From contig CM053330.1 in the NCBI GenBank assembly GCA_028583605.1, positions 20,051,539 through 20,115,538 of the forward strand: a DNA stretch of 64,000 nucleotides, given 5' to 3'. Under the pieces are notes generated by a model. That model was not told where the DNA came from and made no database searches. It saw nothing but the letters and a program-made list of their open reading frames with translations. This DNA is from Dastarcus helophoroides (taxonomy: Eukaryota; Arthropoda; Insecta; Coleoptera; Bothrideridae). Position 1 is the first letter of the stretch. Each line of letters starts with the position of its first letter. Positions 1-12,017 of the stretch are shown here, piece after piece. The translations under genes were made by a program, and so were the position numbers.

Positions 1-785
1 ATGTTGCTGTAAAAGTAGTTACGACCAATAGTGCAATTCCAAATGTCACAATTTATGATCTTGTTCAAATAAGTAGATTTACCTATTTTTGTGGTTTCTT
101 TTGTTACCAGATAGGTCGTTTTCTCTTGAATTGACGCAACAGTAAGGCCAGTGGATAGCCATTTATTCCGTTCACCTAAAAAATGTATTAAAAATCCCTC
201 GAAACTTTATAATATAAAGATCAAACCCAAAGATGTTTTTAAGTAACACGTTCTTCCTTATTCTTAAGCTCAGCCACCACTACCAAATGCTTTGAAACGG
301 CAACCACCCGTTTCTGGTGCCTATCTCAAAGCTCAAAGCCCTTAAAAAATGCTTTCCAATGGTACAACTTACAGAGCTAAAAATAGTTTTCAATGTAATA
401 AAAAATTTATCAAAGAATTGTATTGGTTGTTAATTTAAAATATATTGAAAATGAAAATGATTCTTATCGTTTTGCAAATAATAATAAAGCCTATCTCCAT
501 AATTTTGGTTCAAGTGTTTCTCTGGTAACGCGGTATCCTTGGAAAAATGATTTTCTGAAGTCTGCAGTTACGCTATTAACTTGTGTTATTCTTTAAAAAG
601 AAAAAAGAACAGATTATACGTGATCACATAGAAATAAATCGAGTGACTGTAAGTCCGTCAATCAAGGGGGCCATTTGAAAGATCATTGTCTTCCAATCCA
701 TTGCAATTCACAAGTACAGGGTTGCTAGATATTTAAGATTATTTTGTTGTGGTGACTAGGAGTGAGGGAGTAAGTTAGAACGGCT
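1..785. other. Non-coding AT-rich DNA
   Basis: No long open frame, splice-bounded exon or recognisable repeat was seen here. It is the left flank of the large foldback element that begins near 786. Confidence 0.5.
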
Positions 786-1664
786 TACAAGGAAAGGTCG
801 CGAAGTGTCCGGCGCCGATTTTGCTAATTTTTGGATATGTTTTAGAGGACCAAAATCTAAGGGACACGTATTTTTTTTTATCGGCTGATAAACGGTTTTA
901 AGGGTAGTTTCACCCCCTCAAAGTTGGGGCAAAAAATGCAGATTTTGCTGTTTCTCACATACCAAAAATGATATTCGAGTCGTTTCTTTTTCCAAAAGTT
1001 TTGTTTTGACGAGAAATGAAAGAAAATAATTTTTCAAAATTTTTCCACCCCCCTCATGGGGGCAAACTACCCCATTTAGAAGTTTTTTAATCATAAAAAT
1101 GGAAATTACGTCAGCAAAATTTTGAAAAAAATATATGTTATTTTATACACCAAAACTAATTTTACCTGTTTTTGGATTTTGTCGAAAAAAATTTTTTTGG
1201 GGGTAAACACCACTTACACGAATACGTATATGATAGGATGTATTTTTATGATTTTTGTATTTTTTTCTGAAGCGAAGTATTTCGACGAGAAACTAATAAA
1301 ATAATTTTTTAATATTTTTTCGGTGACCCCTCTACCCCACCCTCCACCCTTCCCTTATAGAAGGGTGAGCTACCTACTTAAAAAATCGGAAAATTCGAGA
1401 TTATTATGATCCATCTACTGTCTATACACACCGAAAGAAAAATTTACCAAATTTTTTTACCCACACCCCTCCTGATAGAAGTAAATTACCCCTTTATGAA
1501 ATTTTTAATTAACAAGGAAATAGTCATTATAACAGCTCAATTTTGAAAAATAAATGTTATTTTATATATCAAAATTAATTTTACCTGTATCTGGGTTTTG
1601 GTGAAGGAAAATATTTTGGAGGTAAACACCCTTTAACGCAAATATTTATATATAATAGGAGATA

Positions 1665-2039
1665 TCTCTAATATATAAAATTCTCGGTCGTGGTGTTTGT
1701 TACCAAACTCCTCCGAAACGGCTGGACCGATTTTAATGAAATTTTGTGTGCTTATCGGGTAGGTCTGAGAATTGGCCAACATTTATTTTTCATACCCCTT
1801 AATGTTAAGGGTGATCCACCCCAAAAAATTTTTTTTTATTTTTTTGACAAAATTTTTTGTTTTTATTTTTTCATGATTTAGCATTAAAAAATACATATAA
1901 TTCGAAATTTTCACCCTTATATGATTAACCCCTGATTTTTAATTTTGTGGAAATAGTTTTAAATTAAAAGAGAAAATTTTACGTGTTTAATAAATATACG
2001 TGTTTTATTATTGTGAAAGGTAAGTCAAATAATAATAAC

Positions 2040-2125
<86 letters not shown>

Positions 2126-2727
2126 TGATAATAATAATAATAATAATAATAATAATCGATGGTAGGTTCTGCGCCTACCATGGTTTTAACAGGTAACGGG
2201 GAATCAGGGTTCGATACTCATACCCATCAATGTACGTTTAATATTCACGTTAGAAAAGTGAAAGGTGCGTACAGTAGGTTGCGCACGAAAACGTAACGAG
2301 GTCATCCGATCACTAGATTTTACTCCCCATATTTTTTTCATACCGGGGGCCTTATATGAAAATCGATTCTTAAGAAGTAAACTCCATTTAACAAAACTTT
2401 TTTTTTTAATTTGTTATTTTTTAATTAATAATAACTTAAACTATTTTCGATGTATAGCTAGCTATCAATAATTGTAATTTAATATATATTTGTTACTTTA
2501 ATGAAGAATAATTTATTAACTTAAATAAAGTATACTTTAATTGTCTACAACGCTTCATTCCTCTTTCAATTATAATTACATCTCCACACACTTACGAGAT
2601 AGTGTTAGTTATTTTTAAAAATATTTCCTAAAAAAATATTTTTTAGAAATAACGTACAATTCTAAATTTTCACCCTTATATGATCAACTCCTGATTTTGG
2701 CAAAACAACGTTTGCCGGGTCTGCTAG
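1665..2727 (+). mobile_element. Non-autonomous Helitron
   Basis: It starts with TCTCTAATATATAAAATTCT and the typical insect Helitron 5' text (CTCCGAAACGGCTGGACCGA, then TTTCATACCCCTTAATGTTA). It ends in GCCGGGTCTGCTAG. It lies between A1664 and T2728, the A|T insertion expected for Helitrons, with no target duplication. The uninterrupted site can be read in the opposite foldback arm (around 3590) and in the neighbouring tandem block (around 1236), so the boundaries are firm. There is no Rep/helicase coding sequence. Near-identical 40-bp blocks at 1899-1940 and 2658-2698 show an internal duplication, with extra DNA and a microsatellite between them. Confidence 0.85.
2029..2156 (+). repeat. (AAT)n microsatellite
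   Basis: About 128 bp of AAT units with two GAT interruptions near 2124-2129, inside the Helitron. The poly-Asn open frame across it is a by-product of the repeat, not a gene. Confidence 0.97.
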
Positions 2728-4922
2728 TATTTGTATAATTTTAGGTTCGTTATTTTTGAAACGAAGTATTTTAAAGAAGGTGGAAAAATATTATTTTTAA
2801 ATTTTGGTTCTACCGTTCCCACCCTTCGTCTTGGCATACCAGTAGAGTGAGCCAGTTAACTATCTCTTTGAAAAACTGGAAATTCGAGATCATTGCTGTC
2901 TCTCTAAATACCACAAAACAGAGTTTAGAAAGGTTTTCAATTTTTGCATTTCCCATCCCAGGTGACTATCCTCCTGATATAAATAGAACGCGACGTGTGG
3001 CTGGAAAAATTCGGAAAAATTATTTTTATTGTTTCTTGTTGAAATATTTCGTTCCAGGAAAAAAAGAAACTAATATCTTTACCGTCATAATAATATACAC
3101 TTTAGTGTTTTGGTAAATTCCCATATTTCTCGTATATCTAATATACAAAACTCCAAAATTTTTATAAGGTTCAGACAACTGACAGCAGTTTTTACATAGA
3201 TATTTTATATACGTATTTGCTCTAAAGGGTGTTTACACCGAAAAATTTTTCTTCGACAAACCCCAAAAAAATTCAATAAAATAAGTTTTGATATATAAAA
3301 TGTAGTGTTTTTTTTTCAAAATTTTGCTGTTATAACGACAATTTTTTGAATACTTAAAAACCTCAGAAAGGGGTAGTTTACCCCCCTACGAAGGTGCAAA
3401 AGTTAAGAATTTTTTTCGGTGTATAAAAGAGATCGTAATGATCTCGAATTTTCCGATTTTTTAAGTAGATCACTCAGCCTCTGGTAAGATTAGTTGGAGA
3501 GAGGGAAGAGGTCAAAAAAATTAATTTTCTAATTCCTCGTTGAAATACTTCGTTTTAGATAAAAAACGAATTAAAAATCATAGAAATACATCCTATTATA
3601 TAGGTGTTTGACCTAAAGGGTGTTTACCCCCAAAATATTTTCCTAATAAAAGTAAAATTAATTTTGATGTACAAAATAACATTTATTTTTTAAAATTTAG
3701 CTGTTATAATGACTATTTTCTTGTTATTTAAAAATTTCATAAGGGGTAATTTACCCCTATCAGGAGGGGTGAGGTTAAAAAAATTTGTTAAACTTTTCTT
3801 TTGGTGTATATAGATAGTAAAGGGATCATAATAATCTCGAATTTTCCGGTTTTTTAAGTAGGTAGTTTACCCTCCTATAAGGGAAGGGTGGAGGGTGGTG
3901 ATGATGGGTCACCGAAAAAATCTTAAAAAATTATTTTTTTAGTTTCTCGTCGAGATACTTCGCTTCCGAAAAAAAATAAAACAAAAATCATAAAAATACA
4001 TCCCATCATATACGTATTCGTGTAAGTGGTGTTTACCCCCAAAAAATTTTTTTTCGACAAAATCCAAAAACCGGTAAAATTAGTTTTGGTGTATAAAATA
4101 ACATATATTTTTTTCAAAATTTTGCTGACGTAATTACCATTTTTATGATTAAAACACTTCTAAATGGGGTAGTTTGCCCCCATCAGGGGGGTGGGAAAAT
4201 TTTGAAAAAATTTTTTTCTTTCATTTCTCGTCAAAACAAAATTTTTGGAAAAAGAAACGACTCGAATATCATTTGTGGTATTCGAGAAACAGCAAAATCT
4301 GCATTTTTTGCCTCAACTTTGAGGGGGTAAAACTACCCTTAAAACCGTTTATCAGCCGATAAAAAAAAATACGTGTCCCTTAGATTTTGGTCCTTTAAAA
4401 CATATCCAAAAATTAGCAAAATCGGCACCGGACACTTCGCGACCTTTCCTTGTTAGTTAGTTTAATACATCGTTTGGGCTCCCTTCCATGTTACAGTAAT
4501 ATTTTCGATGAATTTTTGATACATTTTTTTGTTTCCTTGACTATTTTATTGCTCGGTTTGTTAAAAAATGTCTTTTTTTAAAGGATTATACTTCCAATAA
4601 ATATCTTTTGTAATTTTCATAATTACCATTCCCTTTTATTTCCAAGATAGCAAATGTCTACAGTGCATGTGCATGGTATATCCGATGTTTTCCTAAAAAC
4701 CTAAAACAGATCCCTGCCCGTGGTTTAAATAAATGTCTAATTTATATCAGTCCTTTAGAAAAATAACTTTTGTTTTACTTATTCGTCCGATGAGTATTGT
4801 CTTTTAAGTAAACGGTCAAGTTCTCAAAGTCAAAGAGCAAAATATTTGATGATTTCTTTATTTGCCGGCATTTACCAAATTGCCTAAGCTTTTAGATAAA
4901 AACACTTTGTTCTAAATGGCTG

Positions 4923-5067
4923 CGACATTTACAAGCAATTCTTCATGGTAGACCCTTATTGACCGGAAATATTATGTTTTTTTTCAATTTATTTAACATT
5001 TATTTCCAAACTGGGCCGAAGAAATGTTAAATAAATTGAAAAAAAAAAAACATTTACAAGCAACTAT
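4923..5067. repeat. Hairpin flanked by a short direct repeat
   Basis: ACATTTACAAGCAA occurs at about 4925 and again at about 5051. Between them TTTTTTCAATTTATTTAACAT (about 4980-4999) is mirrored by ATGTTAAATAAATTGAAAA (about 5023-5042), with a roughly 23-nt loop. The layout resembles a small insertion or a template-switch scar just upstream of the retroelement remnant. Confidence 0.55.
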
Positions 5068-5079
5068 TATACTTGCCGG

Positions 5080-5356
5080 TTGCCGGCAGTATTGCATTTT
5101 TCGAATTTGGGCTGCTTGTTTGCGTGTTCCCGACTGTGGATTTAATAAGATCGGTACCGGTCTCTGGGTCCCAGAATATGAATCTAATAAATGCCTCAGC
5201 TTCGAATTTCTGACCTTTGCCAAAGGACTGTTTCTGCCGCCAAAGCACAGCAGGTCACCTATATTCATACTTCAACTAGCCAAAGATCTGCTGTTCTGCC
5301 TCCGTGGTATATAGAGAGCTGCATTTTTCAATCTAGGTTGTAGTTTATTTGCACGT
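5080..5356 (+). mobile_element. Eroded copy of the ribozyme-type LTR
   Basis: Diverged relative of the repeats at 29.2-31.8 kb. Shared landmarks occur in order: TTTAATAAGATCG then ACCGGTCTCTGGG (5140-5168), GAATCTAATAAATG (5179-5193), and the terminal AATCTAGGTTGTAGTTTATT (about 5331-5350). The hammerhead core has decayed: CTGTGGA replaces CTGANGA and GGTA replaces GAAA. The GUC cleavage triplet and part of stem I (CTGGG.CCCAG) can still be seen. No gag follows, so this is a solo or truncated copy. Confidence 0.6.
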
Positions 5357-5369
5357 TTGTCTAAAGGTC

Positions 5370-8300
5370 TACAGAAACGACTTGGTGACATTTCGAGTTC
5401 TATGCGTCATACGGGAAAACGCATGAATGTTACAAAGTAATTGGCCCGTTTATTTGGTTCATTTGTAGAGATCTTTCAAAGTATATAGTGTTTCAATAAA
5501 TAATTTTATATGGGATAGGTCTTTTATTAACTCTATGAGTGGAATAATAATTATATTTATATTAAATACTATTATTTTAAACTCCTGACTTATATTTTTG
5601 TAATATTGTTAGTGGTTTGTAATTTCTTTTTACCTCAGACAATGTTTTTGTTACAAATTGCTTTTAGGCTAGCAAACTGATTAATAGGACAAATATTTTT
5701 ATTTTGGGTTTAATTTGCAACCCATATTGATAAAATATACAGAGAACTTGTCGTTGGATCTGTTACGTCAGTACGTTTTACCATTCAAGTGGAATGGGGT
5801 GACAGAAATTTCAATACACCTCTGCAGAAGAAATCCACCAATAATATACACAATGCTTGTAAATACACTTTACCTTTTGCTTGCTTAGTCAATATTTGCT
5901 TCTACCAGACAGTAACTTGCAAATGAATGATAACAGATTGAAAACCTGATAATACCTTTGGTACAATAGCTCGTTTTTACTAGTTATTTGCAATTTAAAT
6001 TGGAGGTTAGTACGTTATGGTGATGTAAATAGAATGGAAATACAACCTGACGAATGCAACAAGCTTCTATTAGTTAATCACAAACGGTTATCAAATGCGG
6101 TTGACACCAAACGGAATGAAGATATTGCTAAAAATATCTACATCCGTATAAATTCGGATCTAAATGCCACACACTTGGATGTTATGTAAAGTTTTGATAA
6201 TAACAAACATGTTATTAGGAAATTTCTTTAATATTTATAAGTTGATTTTATATTTCGCATTGACAGCATTCCATTGCCTATGTAAGATTGATGACTACAA
6301 CGTTTTATACAGGGTCTTTCAGAATAACATGCCATTGCTGTGGCGTGATGTTTTGTTTTGCATGAAATGCATGAAAACGTTTTTAGAGGTGTCCGCCAAG
6401 TTTACTTTATAGTAGATTTAGTAGATTTATTTATAGTAAGAGGATAAATAGATACCATTTAGGGAAAAAATGGAAATGGTTCTTTCTCTGGATAAGTGTC
6501 TGGTGCAGAATATTTAAATTGCTAGGTTTCAATTCATATCTTGGCAGAAAATTCGACTGCTTCCAATGGTTCTTACGGGCTCTGTTGTTCCACACCCATA
6601 TACACAATAAATAGGGATTTCCAGTATATTCGCGTTACTGGTCAAGGAAAAAAGGAAGTTCAATACGGATGATCCATTGGTGCATGTACTATTGCAACAA
6701 ATCAGTTATTTATTTTTCTATACCTTCATATTGTTCACGCAAATGGAGTGGCGTATTGGGACCAAATAAACTTCCATCGTGGAGGAGGACACACCGTAAT
6801 CTTCCCTTTGAGTTATCGATGAAAAATCGCCGTTCAGTTGCGTTTTGGGCTGAAATTTTCAACATTTCTATTTAAACATGTACCTTTTGGCAATTCACAA
6901 TTTCTTTATCACTAAATTTCGAAAATATTGCAGAAACTCACTTTCTCTTGTTCTAAAATATACCTATTTACTTAAGGCGTAGAGAAAAAACAAAAATGTG
7001 GTAGAAAATAACTGACTACAGTTTCAAAATCAGCATGCCGATTCAACTCTAAAACAGCTCAAAAATTGAACAGTAGATATGTTACAAATGTTCCCCCATA
7101 CCTCATGTATAAGTATTAAATACTCCATCGACAACTGAACGATTTATTTGCGATCAAAAAGTTTAATTCTAATAAATAACAAGTTATAAAATAACTAATT
7201 ACTATTTGCTATAATGTTCACAGAGGAAGAATAATTTAGATCAATTGTTTGTGATTCAGTTTAGATGTATTACGTTTATCGCATCCTCTCTGATAAACAT
7301 AATTAAAATTCTCTTTTAAAGCTTGCAGTATTTGTAGGGTTTAATTTAGATATGAAACCTAAAAAAATATTGATATATACATTGAAATATGTATTCTGCT
7401 TTCATTTATAATTTTACTGTTTTGTTATAACAGTGACCTCAAAGGACCTTGAGCCACACAAATAATTACATTTCTGCTTCCCGACAACTAGTTGCGTTAT
7501 AGTAGTAGTGTTAATAATTAGATGCTGTGTAATTTACAACACAGTCATAACCAGGCAGGGAAGGAACTTAAACGTTCTATAGTGAATCCTAACTTTAAGA
7601 ACGTAGGCTAAAATGCCTCTGTCCTACAAAAGCCCCTGTTTTTATTTTGTCAATAAAAGTTAACACTAATGTCATTAAATGCTTTAACAAAAATAAATAT
7701 AATTAAAATACGTTTTAAAAGCAAAACGAACCCTACAAATTGATACATTTTTTTCTTATTTCTTTCAAACACCTGGTAAAAAATCATTTATTTATTTATT
7801 TATTTGTCGGAAATGATAACTCTGAATTTTTTATTTTTTTACTCAGTGGTAAAAGTCAGAACATCAGATTGTAAAAATATAATATGTACTTGCTAACAAA
7901 TTTATGAACAGGTGACCATTTTGATATTTTTTAAATAACATAATAGGAATTTTGCAAACATGGCGATAAAAAAAGGCATAATACATCTTCTTCAAGGATG
8001 ACCTATCCTTTAACCGCCTTATTGTTGGAAAGCGAGAAGATCTTTGGTAGCTAAGTAACAATACACTTTAGTTTTTAGTTTACATCGTTAACATTTTCTA
8101 CTTACTATGGGATTAACAGGTATATGTTCCCAACATTAAGCAGACTGAACACGGGGGTTTTCAGGGTCTCTTTCATGTTCTGGTGCTTTTGTTTGTTGAT
8201 ATCTCTGCTAGAGGAGGCGTTTAGAATTGTTACTAGTCAAACTTGGTCATCTCACACACAAATAATGTCCATCTTAAAACAGTTGGCCAATTGTGGCTCG

Positions 8301-8620
8301 AAGAAGTTTCGACTTCATTAATTTGAAGTTTCGTCTACAGATATTCGGATTTCCGATAATCAAAATTAAAATTCGTAAAAAAAAATTAAAAAGCACTCAC
8401 AGTAGCAAACTAGTGTTTGTTAACAGAGAATTATAAACATCCATTTAGTTACCTTCAGAAAATAATCAGAATCTTGTGGATGGACTGTCGATTCGTCCAT
8501 AGCAGTGCATGGGTTAAAATGAACCAACAGCAAGTTGGCAAGGGCAGATGACGCTTGTAGCCTGAGAAATTATTTTTGTTCAGTTTTTTAAAATAAAAAA
8601 TACAATATGTTTCTATATTT
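5370..8620. other. Non-coding stretch
   Basis: No convincing gene. A one-sided MITE-like end (TACAGGGTCTTTCAGAATAA, about 6309-6328) has no partner that I could find. A (TTTA)n microsatellite lies at about 7786-7806. The open frames of 60-80 codons are at the length expected by chance and lack splice or family support. Confidence 0.5.
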
Positions 8621-8624
8621 GTCT

Positions 8625-8870
8625 TACTTCTTCTTATTCTTCTTAGTATAGGCCTGCTGCCCTGTCTACCCATATTTTGCCTCTAGGTATTGCCTTGCCA
8701 GATCGATGTCCAGCTCTCGTACCATCTCTTTGATGGTCTTCCAGGTGGTCGTTTCGTATTGGGTATTTGAGTCATTACCCTTTTCTCAAGTCTGTTGTTG
8801 TTCATGCTTCCGACATGATCTCTCCAGAAACGGCATCTTGATCTGCATCATCTGCACCATATTTGTCTTT
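8625..8870 (-). pseudogene. 3' end of a LINE reverse transcriptase ORF, 5'-truncated
   Basis: Read on the minus strand, the sequence encodes an end-of-ORF segment containing NNNRLEKRVM, then NTKRPPGRPSKRW and IWQGNT. This matches the basic R-P-G-R-P-x-x-R-W tail found at the C-terminus of many insect RTE/jockey-type LINE reverse transcriptases (RNA-templated DNA synthesis at target sites). It is followed at the left by an AGAAG-rich simple tail (about 8625-8645). Everything upstream in the element (endonuclease, palm domain) is missing, as expected for a 5'-truncated insertion. The LINE clade is not certain. Confidence 0.65.
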
Positions 8871-9239
8871 ACATAAAGTAATTATACTATATTGCTTTAT
8901 TTACATTAGTTATTCTAAAATATGTATAGTTTTCTAACTAACATGGCCGGAATTGGGTCTTATATCTCCAAGGCGCCCGAGAGTCGACACACTTTGAAAA
9001 CTACAATAATGTTATTACAATTTCGACTTATTTTCTTCTTCTATTTCTCTATTCTAGAAATTTATAACACTAAAAATATCATAAAATTGTTAATTTAGTA
9101 CAAAAAAAATATGCTTATCGATAATCGTCAACATTTATTATTTATTTAGTCTTCTAAAGTTTTAACATTTAAAAGACGTAAAATAAGTAAACTATTTTTA
9201 AACAAAATTATAAAAAAAAATGCTGTTAAAATATTGATT

Positions 9240-9985
9240 GAACCAGTGTTGAAGGCCAAAATTAATTAAAATTTTTTCTTCTAGAATTTTTATTGTAAAT
9301 TTGGTTTTTCAGATATTTGGCAAAAAGCTTAATATGTTGGGAATAAAGCATACCCAAATATCAAAATAAAAATCAGAAGGTACAGAAAAAAGTCGAAGTT
9401 TTGACTTTAAAGATGGAATTAAAAGACATCGAAATGTATAAAAAATGAGTTTAAAATCAACAGTTTTAGAAAAATAATCGAAACATTAAATTGTAAAAAA
9501 AAATCATGTTTATGGTATGGGGAAATGATAACAATTTCGGAAAACAGTTTTGATTTTAGTCTAAAAATATGTAAAAATTAATAAAAAAACTCAAGTTAAA
9601 ATTACGCAAATAAAGTAAACACGTTCAAAGGAAATCAAAATCTTGTTGTAACGTATTTTTAGGAAAAAAGAAGTAAAAACTGAACCAGTTAACTTGGAAT
9701 TCATAGAAAAAGTCAAAATTTCCAAAAAAACCTTACTTATGATTTTATTGAATTTTATAATACACTTGAAATTTCGAGAAAAAGTTAATGTAGGAGATAC
9801 AAAATTCAAATTTTCAAGTTGGAATTTAGGAAAAAACTTGAGCTTTCGCGTTTACATTTCAGATTTATAAAAAAAGTTATGGATACGTCAAAGTCTACAG
9901 AAAAATCTGAAATTACTCGTTTAAAGGCAAACTTTTTGGAAAAAAGTACCGATTGAATGAAGTGGGCATTTTTAGGAAAAAAAGG
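9240..9985. repeat. Degenerate A-rich array with recurring AAAAAGTCGAAATT-like units
   Basis: Purine-rich text with irregularly spaced variants of GAAAAAAGTCGAAATTTT. It resembles the arrays at 33.3-33.7, 55.1-55.3, 57.5-60.0 and 61.6-64.0 kb. No open frame of interest. The 72-codon minus-strand frame at 9591-9809 is a low-complexity translation. Confidence 0.6.
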
Positions 9986-10141
9986 ATAGAATATTCTCTA
10001 GATGTTAAAAACAACATCGCATGATTTAGGTCAAACTAGTTTGCAACAATTAGTTCACCAAAAAGAACTAATTATGCTGTATTGTAATGTTTATTTTTTA
10101 ATAAAACGCCATTGTTCAGTCAAATTCCGCCTTTCCCTGTA

Positions 10142-10817
10142 CAGTGCTAGTCTGTAACTTGGAATAAATTCAGCAAATGAAAGACAGTTTTTTTTCGGAA
10201 ATATGCTCGGACACTTCGATTAATATTGTTACGGGTTTATCGGTTCGAAATGATTATTAACACTTGCTGAATAATACCCACTTTATTTCTAAACGTAACC
10301 TCGGAACATCACAACTGAATAATTAACTCACTTATTGACTTCTGACCACTAACTCAGTAATTAACTACACTGACTAACTGACTAACTGAGGGAAAGCCAA
10401 CCGGACCCCCTTTATATAGATCTCTGGTTCTAGAAGTTTTCGGCAGATAAGGCTTATCGTTTGCCAAAATTTCTGAAACACTTATTTGCCGTTTGCTTCA
10501 TTATCGCGGCCGCTTTCCCTTATTAGATCTTTCTAGAAAATTTTCTTACGCACTAAATTCTACAATTTACATTTCGTTACAATATTTTAACTTGCGCTCT
10601 TTTTGATGTAGGAAATGTTTATACAGAATGCCCCAAATTTAAGATATGACGTCATAGACAATTTTTTTAAAACGCAACCCTATTTTTTTCTTGACCATTC
10701 TTAAAGAATATATCAAGTTACACATGCGTACCAAATTTCAGTTTTTTATTTGTCATTTTTAAGATATTTAACAAATATTAACTAATTTAAAAAATCAACG
10801 AATCTAATTCAAATCAA
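10142..10817 (+). repeat. Left terminal inverted repeat (split by LTR)
   Basis: Matches the reverse complement of 12018-12335 nearly base for base, apart from the solo LTR at 10227-10581 and a 4-bp duplication. Confidence 0.88.
10227..10581 (-). mobile_element. Solo LTR of a gypsy-like retrotransposon
   Basis: A 355-bp block starting TGTTACGGG and ending CGTTACA (TG...CA), flanked by ATAT on both sides (10223-10226 and 10582-10585). It interrupts the left inverted repeat of the Tc1/mariner element, whose other end shows the uninterrupted sequence. In element orientation (minus) it has a TATATAAAG box (complement of about 10411-10419), then TTTCCCTCAGTTAGTCAG near the expected transcription start, and AATAAA further on. 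Related copies lie at 43690-44037 and 62340-62627. No internal gag-pol region is present, so LTR-LTR recombination is inferred. Confidence 0.9.
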
Positions 10818-10838
10818 TAATATTTCTTCAATAAATGT

Positions 10839-11880
10839 TCAAAATGTTGTCCATTTACTAACTGACAATACACGGAACTGAAACTCGTTTTGAATATTCT
10901 TAAATACTTCGGGAGAAATTAGTCTACACTCCTGTCTTATTCGTCCTTTCAACTCCTCAATATTTGCACGTTTGGTCTTAAAAACTTTGCTCTTCAAATG
11001 CCCCCATAAGAAGTAGTCCATAGGTGTTAAGTCCGGAGACCAGGATGGCCATTCAAATGGTTCTCTTCTACCAATCCATCTGCCTGGATATACATCATCC
11101 AGATACTCACAGACAGGTCTTGCAAAATGAGGAGGGGCACTGTCTTGTTGAAATCAGATGTTTCTATTCGGGACATCAGCTTCGATCGGGTCAGGAAACT
11201 AAATAGCTAAATAAGAACATAGCTCTTCCTGCAAGAAATTCTAAATATCCTGCCCCATTGAGATTTTCTTGGAACAAAATTGGTCCTATAACTGGATCAT
11301 CAACAATCCCCGCTCAAACATTGATTTTCTCTGGATGTTGAGTGTGACCTTCCCTCATCCAGTGTGGGTTGTTGTCTGCCCAGTAATGACAATTTTGGCA
11401 ATTTAGCTCACCATTTAACATAAACGTTGATTCATCTGAAAACAGGATATTTTCTATGCTTAGAACATTTCTGTCCAGTAAATCCATCATTTGTTCGCAA
11501 AACTGAAGTCTTCTATCCGGATTATCTTCTAAGAGTTCATAGAGGATTGTCATTTTATAAGGATGAAATTTTTGCATTTTCAGAGTTCTTGCAACTGAAG
11601 ACTGGCTAAGTTTAAGTTCCGTACCTATCTGACTAGTGAGGACATGACGATTTTCTTAGACAGAAAGTACATTAATTTTGACACCTTCATTGAGCGCATT
11701 CTAACGGGGATTACTTGTTTTTCTTAAATGCCCATTTTTCCAAAACTGTTTTTCGATCTTGCTTACGGTATTTTGCGATATGGGTGGTAAATCAGGATAC
11801 TTCTCTCTGAATAAACGAAAGTACGGAATTTTGGTCGATTTCTTAAGAAATGGTGTTTCTCACTAAACGACAAACTAATA
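10839..11880 (-). pseudogene. Tc1/mariner-family transposase, DD41D spacing, inactivated
   Basis: The enzyme of this family cuts and pastes the element by DDE/D chemistry at TA sites. On the minus strand a degraded helix-turn-helix N-terminal part (about 11600-11880, with stops) is followed by the catalytic core. The first acid lies in ILFSDESTFML (around 11440), the second in QQDSAPPHF (around 11140), the third in SPDLTPMDYFLWG (around 11010). Counting codons between the second and third acids gives 41 residues, the DD41D arrangement rather than mariner's 34. The C-terminus (RANIEELKGRIRQEC and following) stops at 10839. Frame breaks occur near 11310 and between 11150 and 11230, and stops lie in the N-terminal third, so no full-length protein can be made. 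Confidence 0.85.
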
Positions 11881-12017
11881 GATTAATAGATACTACTCTC
11901 CTTATTTGTTTTTATTAACTTTTTTAAAGGATTGTGATAAAACGTCAACCCAGTTTGACAAAAAATGTCAAAGGAATACCTTCTGATACGCGATTTTTAA
12001 ACTCTGAAAATTGTATT

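Larger units (their letters stand above)
786..4455. mobile_element. Large foldback (long inverted repeat) element
   Basis: The left end (TACAAGGAAAGGTCGCGAAG) and the reverse complement of the right end (TAACAAGGAAAGGTCGCGAAG region) match, and the match continues inward for more than 800 bp. The arms are about 786-1664 plus 2728-2960 on the left and about 3360-4455 on the right. Each arm is itself built of roughly 480-bp repeated blocks, recognised by recurring GGGGTAAACACC, GAAGTATTTCGACGAG and AAAATCGGAAAATTCGAG motifs. The arms contain no transposase, so the element is non-autonomous. Short open frames at 1122-1304 and 3923-4117 are the same arm sequence read from the two inverted copies, not genes. 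No clear target duplication was found; GTTAG occurs near both ends but is offset. Confidence 0.8.

Noticed and set aside
1122..1304. 60-codon frame MKKIYVILYTKTNFT..., also present inverted at 3923-4117
   Set aside because: Both are the same foldback arm sequence; the frame is not maintained in the other arm blocks and no promoter or homology supports it.
1983..2165. Poly-asparagine open frame
   Set aside because: Direct translation of an (AAT)n microsatellite inside a Helitron.
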